A stretch of DNA of 64,000 nucleotides from DATFTE01 sp963840665 (GTDB lineage: Bacteria > Acidobacteriota > Terriglobia > Terriglobales > Acidobacteriaceae), in the NCBI GenBank assembly GCA_963840665.1, contig CAWIZO010000010.1:744001-808000 (forward strand), in the 5' to 3' direction. The position numbers and the translations under genes were made by a program. Of this stretch, positions 1 to 8,888 are shown piece by piece. The first letter of the stretch is position 1. Every line of letters begins with the position of its first letter. The notes under the pieces were generated by a model. That model saw only the letters and a program-made list of their open reading frames with translations. It had not been told where the DNA came from and did no database searches.

Positions 1-368
1 CAGATTTGCAGCACGCAATCGTTGATGTGGTACATGAGTGGGGATTCGCTGAGCTGAACACTCTACTGGATCACGTTTATTTCGAGACGGAGCCGATGCA
101 GGCCGCATCTCGTGGAGAGTTTCTCGACTTCTCGACTATTAACAGAGAGAAACCTCAGTCTCTTTCCCTAAGCCTGGATGAGAAGGAGATTAAGACTTTG
201 CGTGAGAAGTTAAGACGGCGAGCATCGGCATACGTTGACCTACGGCAACCATCGACGGGTACGGAAGACCTTTTTGCCAATCTGCGCGAGTGGGATATCG
301 AACGTTCGGTTGACCTCAAGGCAGGTGCCTGTACCATCGATCCCAGCAAATTGAACCCGGACAAATGA
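1..368 (+). CDS. Panacea-domain (SocA-like) antitoxin, 5'-truncated by window edge
   Basis: The reading frame is open to the first base of the window, so only the C-terminal ~120 residues are present. The segment with LLDHVYFETEPM followed by RGEFLDFS resembles the C-terminal end of Panacea/SocA-like proteins, where a conserved Y-x-T-x-P stretch closes the globular domain; a charged tail follows. Panacea proteins (family knowledge) act as antitoxins for many unrelated toxins. The stop codon overlaps the start of the next gene (ATGA arrangement at 365-368), so the two are translationally coupled, as expected for a toxin-antitoxin pair. The family call rests on a short motif read by eye and on the overlap, so it is moderate. 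The N-terminal half that would settle it lies outside the window. Confidence 0.5.
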   Translation, partial: DLQHAIVDVVHEWGFAELNTLLDHVYFETEPMQAASRGEFLDFSTINREKPQSLSLSLDEKEIKTLREKLRRRASAYVDLRQPSTGTEDLFANLREWDIERSVDLKAGACTIDPSKLNPDK

Positions 369-1084
369 GCACTAAAGAAGAGCTGGTGACACTACTGTGT
401 CCAAAGTTCTATAAGAAACTTGTGGCTGCCGGTCCTACCCCTGTGCCAGGACAGATTGTCTCCGCCCACGGAGTCTACCCGCCCGATGAGCCTTGGATCG
501 TGAAAGTCCATGCCTATGATGGGTTTAATCCGGACAACTCTCGTTATGAAATCAAGCGATTTGAGGCAGGAGATCGCTCTCATTTTCCAATCGCCGAACT
601 GCAGCTGAGAAGCGACGAAAACTTTTACGTCTACAAGGGTAAGGAGCGTCCCTTCGTAGTATTGGGAGTCATCAAGTCACGTTGGGTGAATCCGCTATAC
701 GATGAGACGATTTTTTCGTGCGCTCCGTTATTTTCCTTCAAACCCAAACACGCCGACGAATTCAAAATACGCTGCGCTGCATTTTGTTATCCGGACTTGT
801 TTTACTTGCCAGCTGAGAACGATGGATGCTCGATGGAAAGTGCAGTTCGTTTCGAATACGTACAGCCAATTGCAAGAAAGGCTTTGCACAACTACTTCGC
901 TGGGAACCCTCCACAGCCTATAGCGCTTACCGATGAGGCATTTGCTCTCTTCGTCAACCATCTGGCCAAATTCTTGTTTAGGCGAGACTTGGACAAAGAA
1001 CTCTGCTCGGACATGGATAGCTACAAAGACCTGGTTCTATCAGAATTGGAGGCCGCCAAGAGTCGCCCCGCGAATGGTAGGTAA
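365..1084 (+). CDS. unknown 239-aa protein, possible toxin partner of the Panacea-type antitoxin
   Basis: I do not recognise this protein. It begins inside the stop codon of the upstream Panacea-like gene (4-nt overlap). No signal peptide or membrane segment is visible. The middle part (roughly residues 85-170) runs RPFVVLGVI, then IFSCAPLFSF, then CYPDLFYLP and ends near RFEYVQPI; this succession of short hydrophobic strands is loosely reminiscent of a small beta-barrel of MazF/PemK type, but no catalytic pattern can be claimed. The C-terminal third looks helical and charged. Genes overlapping Panacea antitoxins are usually toxins (family knowledge), so a toxin role is inference from position only. 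Confidence 0.45.
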   Translation: MSTKEELVTLLCPKFYKKLVAAGPTPVPGQIVSAHGVYPPDEPWIVKVHAYDGFNPDNSRYEIKRFEAGDRSHFPIAELQLRSDENFYVYKGKERPFVVLGVIKSRWVNPLYDETIFSCAPLFSFKPKHADEFKIRCAAFCYPDLFYLPAENDGCSMESAVRFEYVQPIARKALHNYFAGNPPQPIALTDEAFALFVNHLAKFLFRRDLDKELCSDMDSYKDLVLSELEAAKSRPANGR

Positions 1085-1262
1085 AAGAGGGAGAAGTGGA
1101 GGGGACCTTGCAAATCACCGAGGGCTATCGCGTCGTCGAAAACAGACCAAAGCCACGAGCTGACGCGACGCTGTAATTATTTGTTGTTCGGCCTCGTCGA
1201 AGGATAGAATTTCCTGCCTTATGGACTCGAATTAACCGCGCATTTAAGGAAGCTCTGTAAAA

Positions 1263-3965
1263 ATGGCGAAAAAAGAAGGAACCGGGAAGACGAGCACAAA
1301 GCGTCCAATTGAGCGTTATGAGCACAGGGACAAAAAGCGCATCAACAACCCGCCCGTTGGGCTAGTGACGCCGGAGACTGATCCCGTTGCGTCCACGCAT
1401 AAGACTTACGACTACGTCGCTCCCGTGCCATCGGTGAAACCCCGCCAGGAATTGGATTACGATCCGCATCTTGATCCGCAATTATTGTGGGCGGGGAAGA
1501 AGGAGCACAGTTCGTTCGAAGTGCCGACGGTTTCCTTGCACGTGCATGAGCGGATCGATCCTCACACTATCATCGAGGCCGTGCGCAAACGTAACGGCAC
1601 GGCTTTGCCGGTTCAGGCGTCACTCTTCGAGCGCCGCGAAGAGAATCCTCCTTTGCGCGAGGCCATCGATTTCTATCGTCATCCTCACGGGTGGTCGAAC
1701 CGCTTGATTGCAGGGGATTCTTTGCTCGTAATGAATTCACTGCTCGAAAAAGAAGGCATGGCGGGCCAGGTGCAAATGGTTTATATAGACCCGCCATACG
1801 GGATCAAGTACGGCTCCAATTTTCAGCCTTTTGTTAACAAACGCGATGTGCGGGACGGCAAAGACGAGGACCTCACACAAGAACCGGAGACTATCAAGGC
1901 ATTCCGCGACACGTGGGAACTTGGAATCCACTCCTACCTGGGCTACCTCCGGGATAGGCTGCTCCTTACACGCGATCTGCTGAGCGAGACAGGCAGCGTC
2001 TTTGTGCAGATAGGGGATGAGAACGTACATCTTATCCGCAGTCTGTTGGATGAGGTGTTTGGGAAAGAGAATTTTGTCTCACTGATTTCCGTGAAAAAGA
2101 CCGCCACGCCAAGCCAGCTGTTGGATTCTGGTTTTTTTTACATTGTCTGGTACGCGCGCGATCTACAGCGGGTGAAGTATCGACAGTTGTTCGTAGCAAG
2201 AGACGCGAAAATGTGGCTTAAGGAAACTGCGGGCGGCTCATGGGGGATCGAGGTTGGTGGTCAGCGTCGCCCGATCGCAGGGCTAGAGAAATCGAACCCG
2301 GATCTTTTGCCGGAGCGTGCACAGATTTATGCCTTGTCGAAGCTGACCTCCGCAGGTGCGTCGACCACTAACCTGCCCTTTGAGTGGCGGCAAGGAACAT
2401 TCCTTCCGAGTCCCGGCACTCATTGGAAGACCACTGCCGAAGGGCTGCGACGCCTTGATCAGGCCGGTCGACTTGAGGCACGCGGTGGTCCTCCATGGTT
2501 CATCAGATTTCACTCGGACTTTCCACTTGTGCCTCTGACAAACCTCTTCGAAGATACGTCCGGAAAATCCGCGGAATCGATTTATGTGGTCCAGACTCAG
2601 CCAGATGTGATTCAGCGTTGCCTCTTGATGACCACGGACCCTGGCGACCTCGTGTTCGATCCCACGTGCGGTTCCGGCACAACAGCGTACGTCGCTGAGG
2701 AGTGGGGAAGACGCTGGATTACTTGTGATACTTCGCGCGTATCTATCGTTCTCGCAAAACAACGCCTAATGGCTACCAACTTTGACTATTACGAACTAGC
2801 CCAACCAGAGGAAGGGATAAGCAGCGGATTTCGTTACAAGACCGTGCCGCACGTCACGTTGAAATCCATCGCCAACAATCCTGAGATTCGCGAGAGCATG
2901 ACGCAGGAGCAAATTGACATGGCTATCGTCCGCTATGCCGATCAGGAAACACTTTACGATCACCCCTATATCGACAAAAGCCGGGCGCGCGTCACAGGGC
3001 CTTTCACCGTGGAAGCTGTTCCAGCTCCCACCGTTAGGTCGTTGGAGGACATCGAAATAGGAGGGGTGCAAGCCGAATCCGTAGCAACCAAATCACAGCA
3101 ATCTTTGGCTGATTTTCGCCATGCTGCGACGCCCCTACTGGACGCTTCTGTCACTCGGTCTGGAGCTACGCTACGGCACACGGAATGGCGCGACGAACTG
3201 CTCAAGACTGGCATACGCGGCAAAGATGGCCACCACATCGATTTCTCCCGCGTTGAGCCGCTTGCGGGCACCCGTTGGCTTCACGCCGATGCGGAGACAA
3301 AAGGCAAACTGCCGGAACGGGTCGTGATTTCCTTTGGGCCCGAACACAGCCTGCTTGATCCCCGACAAGTTGAAAGTGCGTGGCAGGAAGCTAGAACGCT
3401 AATTCCCAGGCCGGCGATGATTGTATTCGCGGCATTTGAATTCGATCCTCAAGCGGCGAAAGAAATCGACGAACTAACCAAAGAGAAAACGGGCATGACG
3501 TTCCTGACGGCCCAAATGAATGCGGATCTTCTCACGGAAGACCTGAAGAAGAAGCGAGCCTCGAACCAAAGCTTCTGGCTGGTCGGGCGTCCCGATGTCG
3601 ATTTGCGTCAGGTTAAAAAAGGGGAGCACAAAGGAAAGTGGGAAGTTGAAGTTAAAGGCTTCGACTACTACAACACGCGATCCGGAACGATTGATTCGGG
3701 CGACACGTCGAAAATCGCGATGTGGCTGCTGGATACCGATTACGACGGGCGCAGCCTGTATCCCCGACAGGTATTCTTTCCCATTGCTGATGCCGACGGC
3801 GGTTGGGCGCGTCTCGCCAAGAATCTAAAGGCCGAGATTGATCCGGATTTGATCGAAGCGTATCAGGGCACTGTCTCGTTGCCATTTGAGCCAGGTACAT
3901 ATGTGGCCGTCAAAGTAATCGACGACCGAGGAATCGAGAGTCTCAAAGTGGTCGAGGTGAAGTGA
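1263..3965 (+). CDS. type III restriction-modification methyltransferase subunit (Mod)
   Basis: A 900-aa site-specific adenine DNA methyltransferase. The catalytic DPPY tetrapeptide is at residues 176-179 (IDPPYG) and the S-adenosylmethionine-binding motif is FDPTCGSGTT at about residues 465-474. The order DPPY before FxxxxGSG is that of beta-class amino-methyltransferases, which include Mod subunits of type III systems. The long region between the motifs would hold target recognition; the C-terminal ~400 residues are extra compared with small Mod proteins. Start ATG 1263 has an AAGGA-type ribosome site 11 nt upstream. It overlaps the next gene (Res) by one base, the usual mod-res operon arrangement. 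Mod both protects host DNA and provides specificity for the Res helicase-nuclease. Confidence 0.93.
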   Translation: MAKKEGTGKTSTKRPIERYEHRDKKRINNPPVGLVTPETDPVASTHKTYDYVAPVPSVKPRQELDYDPHLDPQLLWAGKKEHSSFEVPTVSLHVHERIDPHTIIEAVRKRNGTALPVQASLFERREENPPLREAIDFYRHPHGWSNRLIAGDSLLVMNSLLEKEGMAGQVQMVYIDPPYGIKYGSNFQPFVNKRDVRDGKDEDLTQEPETIKAFRDTWELGIHSYLGYLRDRLLLTRDLLSETGSVFVQIGDENVHLIRSLLDEVFGKENFVSLISVKKTATPSQLLDSGFFYIVWYARDLQRVKYRQLFVARDAKMWLKETAGGSWGIEVGGQRRPIAGLEKSNPDLLPERAQIYALSKLTSAGASTTNLPFEWRQGTFLPSPGTHWKTTAEGLRRLDQAGRLEARGGPPWFIRFHSDFPLVPLTNLFEDTSGKSAESIYVVQTQPDVIQRCLLMTTDPGDLVFDPTCGSGTTAYVAEEWGRRWITCDTSRVSIVLAKQRLMATNFDYYELAQPEEGISSGFRYKTVPHVTLKSIANNPEIRESMTQEQIDMAIVRYADQETLYDHPYIDKSRARVTGPFTVEAVPAPTVRSLEDIEIGGVQAESVATKSQQSLADFRHAATPLLDASVTRSGATLRHTEWRDELLKTGIRGKDGHHIDFSRVEPLAGTRWLHADAETKGKLPERVVISFGPEHSLLDPRQVESAWQEARTLIPRPAMIVFAAFEFDPQAAKEIDELTKEKTGMTFLTAQMNADLLTEDLKKKRASNQSFWLVGRPDVDLRQVKKGEHKGKWEVEVKGFDYYNTRSGTIDSGDTSKIAMWLLDTDYDGRSLYPRQVFFPIADADGGWARLAKNLKAEIDPDLIEAYQGTVSLPFEPGTYVAVKVIDDRGIESLKVVEVK

Positions 3966-6832
3966 TGGCGACCCACGCGCCTACTGCGACCATCGACCAG
4001 CTCATCATCAGCTCGCCCTACGATGAGCCTACCGAACATTGGAAATACGACCGCGAAACGCGCCGATTTACCCGCGAGCCGGGTCGCCGCCCAGCCGGAT
4101 ACGTGCGCGCTTCCGATGCCTCTAAGTCTTTCGACGATCCGGGCGAATTCGTCGAGTTGCCGCTGGTGAACAAGATTCGCCCCCGAGTGGATGCATGGCG
4201 AAGCAACGACTATCCCGGCGCGAGCGGTATCACCAGGCGTCTACTGAAGCATTGGCGAGACACCGAACAGCGCGACGGCAAGCGTTTCTTTTTTTGTCAG
4301 CTTGAGGCCATTGAAACGCTGATGTGGCTCGCAGAGGCTCCCGACTCAGAGCGAGTTGGAATCAAAGTTCCCAGCGATGGGGGAGACTTTACGCGCTCAT
4401 GCTCGAAAATGGCCACCGGCTCTGGCAAAACGATCTTGATGTCCATGCTCATAGCATGGCAGGTGCTCAACAAAGTCACCTATCCACAGGACAAACGCTT
4501 CTCCAAAAACATTTTAGTGATCGCACCCGGCCTCACCGTGAGGAACAGGCTGGAGGTGCTCGTCCCTAGCAGCGCGGGAAATTACTACCAGGAATTCCAG
4601 ATCATTCCTCCGGGTCTCGAAGACAAGCTGCGACAGGGGCAAACCTGCCGCGTGCAGGTGCGCAACTGGCACAAGCTGGACTGGGAGAGCGCGGAGCAGC
4701 TCAGCAAGCGACGCAGCGTAGATAAGCGCGGACCACTGAGCGATGAGGCCTACGTCCGCGATGTGCTCGGCGAGATGCACACCGCCGAGAACATTCTGGT
4801 AATCAACGACGAAGCCCACCACGCCTGGCGCGTACCACCGAAGGTGAAGGTCGCCGGGATTTCGAAAGATGAACTGAAGGAAGCCACCAAATGGGTTGGC
4901 GGCCTTGACCGCATTAACCGCGCCCGTGGAATTTTGATGTGCTACGACCTTACGGCGACGCCGTTCGCCCCGACGGGGCGCAAGAGTGGAGAGGAGACGC
5001 TGTTTGGATGGATTGTTAGCGATTTCGGCCTAAACGACGCCATTGAATCAGGGTTGGTGAAAACGCCACGCGTGGTGGTACGGGATGATGGCGAACAGAC
5101 CAGCAAGTACAAGTCGAAGTTCTACCACATTTACACCGACCCTGAAGTGAAGCCCGATCTGAACCGTAAGGTAGAACCGCACATTCCGCTCCCCGATCTT
5201 GTCGGCATGGGATATTACTTCCTCGGAAAAGACTGGTTGGAAACGGCGAAGAAGTGGCGCGAAGATGGCGTCTCTGCACCGCCGGTGATGATTACGGTAA
5301 CCAACCTGACGCACACGGCGGCGCGCGTCCAATATGCCTTTGAGCACAAACGGGTACGGATCGAGGAACTCTGCGATCCGGAAAAGATTCTTCACATTGA
5401 TTCCAAAGTGCTGGACGAAGCCGAAGCGCAAGAAGAACCCGCCGAACTCTTTGTCGAGGCCGAGGCGGTAGACGAAAAAGACGAAGAAAGCGGCGAAGAG
5501 ACTACGGAAGAAAACGGCGACGCGCCGAAGAAGAAGCTCACCAAGAAAGAACGCGCCGAACGCCTTCGTAAGACGGTGGACACAATCGGGCGCGAGGGCC
5601 AACCCGGCGAGCAGATACAGAACGTGATCTCCGTGGGGATGCTTTCCGAGGGCTGGGATGCCAAGACCGTCACGCACATTATGGGGCTACGGGCGTTTAC
5701 GTCCCAGCTTCTGTGCGAGCAGGTAGTGGGGCGCGGCCTGCGTAGAACATCCTATGAGGTGAACGAGAAAACGGGACTATTCGAGCCAGAGTACGTCAAC
5801 ATCTTCGGCGTACCGTTCACATTTCTTCCTCACGAAGGCAGCGCCGATGCTCCGCCCCCGCCTCCCGCCAAAGGTAAGACCAGGATCGAACCGCTGCCCG
5901 AGCGACGGGCGCAGTACGAGATGACTTGGCCGAACGTGGTACGGATCGACCACGAATATCGCCCGCTGCTCAAGCTGACCCCTGAAAAGGTGAACCGCCT
6001 AGTGCTGGATGCCTACAAGACTCCCAACATCGCGGAGCTCGCCCCCATGATCGATGGGAAGCCGGACTTCACCAAACTCAAGGAAATTGATCTCGCAGGA
6101 CTGGCGCAACGCTTCCGAATGCAGCGGATTGTCTTTGAAACGGCGAGCGAAGTTTACGACCAGATGGCACCCAAGTGGAAAGGAAGCCGCGAATACCTTC
6201 TCGCTCAACTCGTTCGCATCGTAGAGCAGTATATCGAAAGCGGAAGGGTCATTGTCGATCCCCCGCTGTTTAACGAAGACGACAAACGGCGAAGAATTAT
6301 CATCACACTAAACATGACCAAAGTCGTTCAGCATTTGTGGGAGGCGATTCGTTTTGAAAACGCGCTGACGTTGGAACCGGTTTTCGATACTGAGAGGCCA
6401 ATCCGCTCCACAGGCGACATGCTTCCTTGGTACAGCGGAAAAGCGTGCGAGCACACCAAACGCTCACACATCAATATGTGCGTATACGACAGCCGCTGGG
6501 AAGCGAACGAATCTCTTGAACTGGATCGCAGCCAGCACGTGCGGGCATGGGCGAAGAACGACCACCTTGGTTTCGAGATTACGTACTCATTCAAAGGAAT
6601 CATTCACAAATTCCGGCCGGACTACTTGGTTCGGCTGGCGAACGGCAAGACGTTGATTTTGGAAGTAAAGGGCCAGGACGATCAACAACAGCAAACCAAG
6701 AGGGAGTTTCTGTCCGAATGGGTCAGAGCGGTGAATGGCCACGGAGGGTTTGGCGAGTGGACCGCAGACGTATCACGGCATCCGAAGGATCTCCTTGAGA
6801 TTCTGGATCGACACAACAAGACAGAACAATGA
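3965..6832 (+). CDS. type III restriction enzyme helicase-nuclease subunit (Res)
   Basis: A 955-aa superfamily-2 helicase with a C-terminal nuclease. Walker A is ATGSGKT (residues 150-156), the DEAH-type box is DEAH (282-285), motif VI is QVVGRGLRR (586-594), and the nuclease core is PD at 885-886 followed by EVK at 900-902 (PD-D/ExK type). A strongly acidic, low-complexity insert (roughly residues 480-545, rich in E, D, K) separates the helicase lobes. Start ATG 3965 overlaps the mod stop (TGATG) and is preferred over the GTG one codon earlier. The size and N-terminus fit the BPTD_3080-type restriction endonuclease group. All key residues are intact, so the system looks functional. With Mod it would cut unmodified DNA after ATP-driven motion. 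Confidence 0.92.
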   Translation: MATHAPTATIDQLIISSPYDEPTEHWKYDRETRRFTREPGRRPAGYVRASDASKSFDDPGEFVELPLVNKIRPRVDAWRSNDYPGASGITRRLLKHWRDTEQRDGKRFFFCQLEAIETLMWLAEAPDSERVGIKVPSDGGDFTRSCSKMATGSGKTILMSMLIAWQVLNKVTYPQDKRFSKNILVIAPGLTVRNRLEVLVPSSAGNYYQEFQIIPPGLEDKLRQGQTCRVQVRNWHKLDWESAEQLSKRRSVDKRGPLSDEAYVRDVLGEMHTAENILVINDEAHHAWRVPPKVKVAGISKDELKEATKWVGGLDRINRARGILMCYDLTATPFAPTGRKSGEETLFGWIVSDFGLNDAIESGLVKTPRVVVRDDGEQTSKYKSKFYHIYTDPEVKPDLNRKVEPHIPLPDLVGMGYYFLGKDWLETAKKWREDGVSAPPVMITVTNLTHTAARVQYAFEHKRVRIEELCDPEKILHIDSKVLDEAEAQEEPAELFVEAEAVDEKDEESGEETTEENGDAPKKKLTKKERAERLRKTVDTIGREGQPGEQIQNVISVGMLSEGWDAKTVTHIMGLRAFTSQLLCEQVVGRGLRRTSYEVNEKTGLFEPEYVNIFGVPFTFLPHEGSADAPPPPPAKGKTRIEPLPERRAQYEMTWPNVVRIDHEYRPLLKLTPEKVNRLVLDAYKTPNIAELAPMIDGKPDFTKLKEIDLAGLAQRFRMQRIVFETASEVYDQMAPKWKGSREYLLAQLVRIVEQYIESGRVIVDPPLFNEDDKRRRIIITLNMTKVVQHLWEAIRFENALTLEPVFDTERPIRSTGDMLPWYSGKACEHTKRSHINMCVYDSRWEANESLELDRSQHVRAWAKNDHLGFEITYSFKGIIHKFRPDYLVRLANGKTLILEVKGQDDQQQQTKREFLSEWVRAVNGHGGFGEWTADVSRHPKDLLEILDRHNKTEQ

Positions 6833-6887
6833 TCGCCGCGTAGCGCGAGAGCTCCAAGTCCCGATCCACCTAAGCCGCACGAAATGA

Positions 6888-7103
6888 ATGCCTTCCCGTC
6901 GATATTGTAAGACCGCCGACGTGATTACCATCGTTACCAGTCAAACCGTGCATAGGAGAGATGCTAAACATGGCAAGCTCTTTCGAGTCGGTAAAACGCG
7001 GTTCATGGTCAATCACCATAACCCCGGAAGCAAGCAAGTTAAGAGATATTCTGTCGATGAGTTTTGTGATGCGATGACAGAATTAGGAATGTTGGAAACC
7101 TGA
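6888..7103 (+). CDS. 71-aa unknown, candidate toxin of a HicB-SecB toxin-antitoxin-chaperone unit
   Basis: A small basic protein of 71 residues ending 6 nt before the HicB-type antitoxin gene. An in-frame stop just upstream fixes the earliest start at ATG 6888. The C-terminal 45 residues (HGKLFRVG, FMVNHHNPG, then VDEFCDAMTELGM) suggest beta strands followed by a helix, which could fit the alpha-beta-beta-beta-alpha double-stranded-RNA-binding fold of HicA, but the usual HicA GSH motif is absent. By position (toxin, antitoxin, chaperone order) it should be the toxin. The ribosome site is weak. The assignment is inference from context; the sequence itself is unrecognised. Confidence 0.4.
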   Translation: MPSRRYCKTADVITIVTSQTVHRRDAKHGKLFRVGKTRFMVNHHNPGSKQVKRYSVDEFCDAMTELGMLET

Positions 7104-7109
7104 TTCACT

Positions 7110-7865
7110 ATGAAAAATCTAGAACAATATTTGGCTTTGCCTTACACCATCGTCCTTCGCCAGGACGAAGAAGGTGACACAGTTGCACGCGTCGATGAAA
7201 TTCCAGGATGCTCGGCGCACGGAAGGACTCGTCAAGAGGCGCTCGAAAATCTGGAAGAAGCACAGCGTTTGTGGATTGCGGATGCTCTTGAAGCGGGAGA
7301 TGCAGTTCCGGAGCCTCGTGCGGACGACTCACTCCCGAGCGGAAAGTGGGTTCAAAGAGTTCCACGTTCTCTCCACAGAAAGTTAGTTGACAGCGCTCGC
7401 AGAGAAAAGGTCAGTTTGAATCAGCTCGTAACGTCGATGCTGAGCGAAGCCGTTGGCCAAAATCAGAATACAGTCGTGGCTGAACAACCGGTTGCAGTGC
7501 GTAACCTGTGCGGGGAATTCTTACCCCGGTCTCTCGGTTTTGCTGATCTGTGGAACAATCCGGGCGAAACGCGGTATTTAGTGTTTTTTGGCGGTGCCGC
7601 AAATACTTATCCCGAAGCGAGTCTCGGATGCCGAGGAGTAACCGGCCTCGTTCCTATTGAAAACTCTCTCGTATGTATGGGCGGAGGAGCTAATTGGTCT
7701 ATACAACACGAGCCAGCGCCCGCCGACAGCTTGTCCGAGATAACCGTTTGGCTCGATCACATGAAGGAAAATTTACCGAACCATTTTACCCGTTCGGTAA
7801 AGGACAGTTTACTGACTTCTTTTACCGGTTCCCTGAAGAGTTCTCACCATGCCGCAAAAAAATAA
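7110..7865 (+). CDS. HicB-family antitoxin with long C-terminal extension
   Basis: Residues about 8-65 have the HicB pseudo-RNase-H pattern (YTIVLRQDEEGDTVARV, then DEIPGCSAHGRT and EALENLEEA), and residues about 81-115 are a ribbon-helix-helix DNA-binding unit (VPRSLHRKLVDSA, then VSLNQLVTSML), as in RHH-type HicB antitoxins. Ordinary HicB proteins end near residue 115-140; this one continues to 251 with a ~134-residue tail containing aromatic and glycine-rich stretches (GGGANWS, ITVWLDHM). The last 17 bases overlap the SecB-like chaperone gene. In TAC systems the antitoxin carries a chaperone-addiction (ChAD) extension that makes its folding depend on the dedicated SecB-like chaperone (family knowledge); the tail here is a good candidate. 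The RHH domain would autoregulate the operon. Confidence 0.82.
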   Translation: MKNLEQYLALPYTIVLRQDEEGDTVARVDEIPGCSAHGRTRQEALENLEEAQRLWIADALEAGDAVPEPRADDSLPSGKWVQRVPRSLHRKLVDSARREKVSLNQLVTSMLSEAVGQNQNTVVAEQPVAVRNLCGEFLPRSLGFADLWNNPGETRYLVFFGGAANTYPEASLGCRGVTGLVPIENSLVCMGGGANWSIQHEPAPADSLSEITVWLDHMKENLPNHFTRSVKDSLLTSFTGSLKSSHHAAKK

Positions 7866-8307
7866 AAAACCCACAACGGCTGAACCTGATTACCAGGAAT
7901 TTATACGCGGGCTTAAGCTGCTAAATGTCGGCCTAAATGCCTGCTCGTGCAAAATAGACCGGGACCGCTACTTCAACGTGATTAGCAGCAAGAGTGGCGG
8001 TACCAGCAATATTGCCGCTCGATATCACTTAGAAAGCGCGCGAGACGACTACTTTGTGTCGCATGCTGACTTTAAGCTCTCGGTCGTTGCCTCGGGAGGC
8101 CAGTCTGCGCTTACGCTGAATTGCACGTTCGATGCTGCATTCGGCGTGCGAGAAAAGTTACACCGGGAGTTCGCGGAACGCTTCACCTCGTCAGAGATCC
8201 GGCTTGTTATTTGGCCGTATTTTCGTCAGTTCGTTTCTGACGTTACGGCCAGAATGACTATTCCACCGATTACTGTGCCGCTCTCCATCGAGTCCGCTGG
8301 AGACTAG
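7849..8307 (+). CDS. SecB-like chaperone of a toxin-antitoxin-chaperone system
   Basis: A 152-aa protein whose C-terminal part, WPYFRQFVSDVTARM (residues 122-136) followed by IPPITVPL, matches the signature of SecB-fold chaperones (classical SecB: PYARE...PP...L). The middle region has alternating strands expected for the SecB beta-sheet. It is not the housekeeping SecB: it lacks the acidic SecA-binding tail and sits directly behind, and overlapping, a HicB antitoxin. Solitary SecB-like proteins in this position act as antitoxin-specific chaperones that protect the antitoxin from aggregation and proteolysis (established for the mycobacterial TAC). Translational coupling through the 17-nt overlap would keep chaperone and antitoxin stoichiometric. 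Confidence 0.8.
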   Translation: MPQKNKKPTTAEPDYQEFIRGLKLLNVGLNACSCKIDRDRYFNVISSKSGGTSNIAARYHLESARDDYFVSHADFKLSVVASGGQSALTLNCTFDAAFGVREKLHREFAERFTSSEIRLVIWPYFRQFVSDVTARMTIPPITVPLSIESAGD

Positions 8308-8383
8308 GTGAAATGTTCTGGTTGCGGTGTCTTCTCCAGAGGCAGAAGTAGGCGGAACTCTAAGAAGAACAGAAGGAGTCCGC

Positions 8384-8515
8384 ATGTTTAAACCGAAGAC
8401 GGCGGCACTTGAAACAATTGGCAAAAAGTTTCCCGAGCGAATTCAGTTGCTTGAGAAATTGCTCACGGATACAACGCGGCCCCATCGCTTGCAGAATCGC
8501 CCTAGAAACTCGTAG
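8384..8515 (+). CDS. possible 43-aa hypothetical protein
   Basis: ATG 8384 is preceded by a strong ribosome site (AAGGAG, 5-6 nt spacing). The product begins MFKPKTAALETIGKKF and looks like an N-terminal helical segment, then degenerates into a basic tail, which suggests a decayed or truncated gene rather than a complete one. No family recognised. It could be the remnant of a further cargo gene behind the TAC unit. Weak call. Confidence 0.25.
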   Translation: MFKPKTAALETIGKKFPERIQLLEKLLTDTTRPHRLQNRPRNS

Positions 8516-8888
8516 GCACGCTGTCGCGTGGGCCAATCAAGATTCTGGAAGTAGCCGTCCGGGTTGCGCCCCTGAAACTTTTTCAGCCCGAGAATAGTAC
8601 GACTGCCCATGAGTAAAAGGATACGATTCGAGTCAACGCAGGGGGGCGGCCTGTGGCTTCAGTTTTGATTTCCACTGCGACGCAAATGCCGTGGAATCTG
8701 GGCTTATCGAATCGCCGTGTGGACTCTAGATAAATCCAGGTTGACTACTTAAATACATTTTGTGCACCGACTCTAGTGCAGTTCTCGAAGAGGGGATTGA
8801 CTTCCAGAAGAAGTACCCTATGCTGGAAACATTGACAGGGCGAGTGAGGAGCAAACGTTCGGAAAGCGCTCTCCCCACCCACCCCGTT
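8516..8888 (+). other. non-coding stretch between TAC unit and tRNA
   Basis: No convincing gene. A 55-codon open frame exists on the minus strand (8443-8610) but has no recognisable similarity. No repeats or terminator were noticed. Confidence 0.4.

Noticed and set aside
5048..5677. 209-aa minus-strand frame inside the Res gene
   Set aside because: Overlaps helicase motifs on the plus strand; no ribosome site or domain.
8443..8610. 55-aa minus-strand frame (MGSRTILGLKKFQ start)
   Set aside because: Protein-like composition but no recognisable family and overlaps the better-supported 8384 start; cannot be decided by eye.
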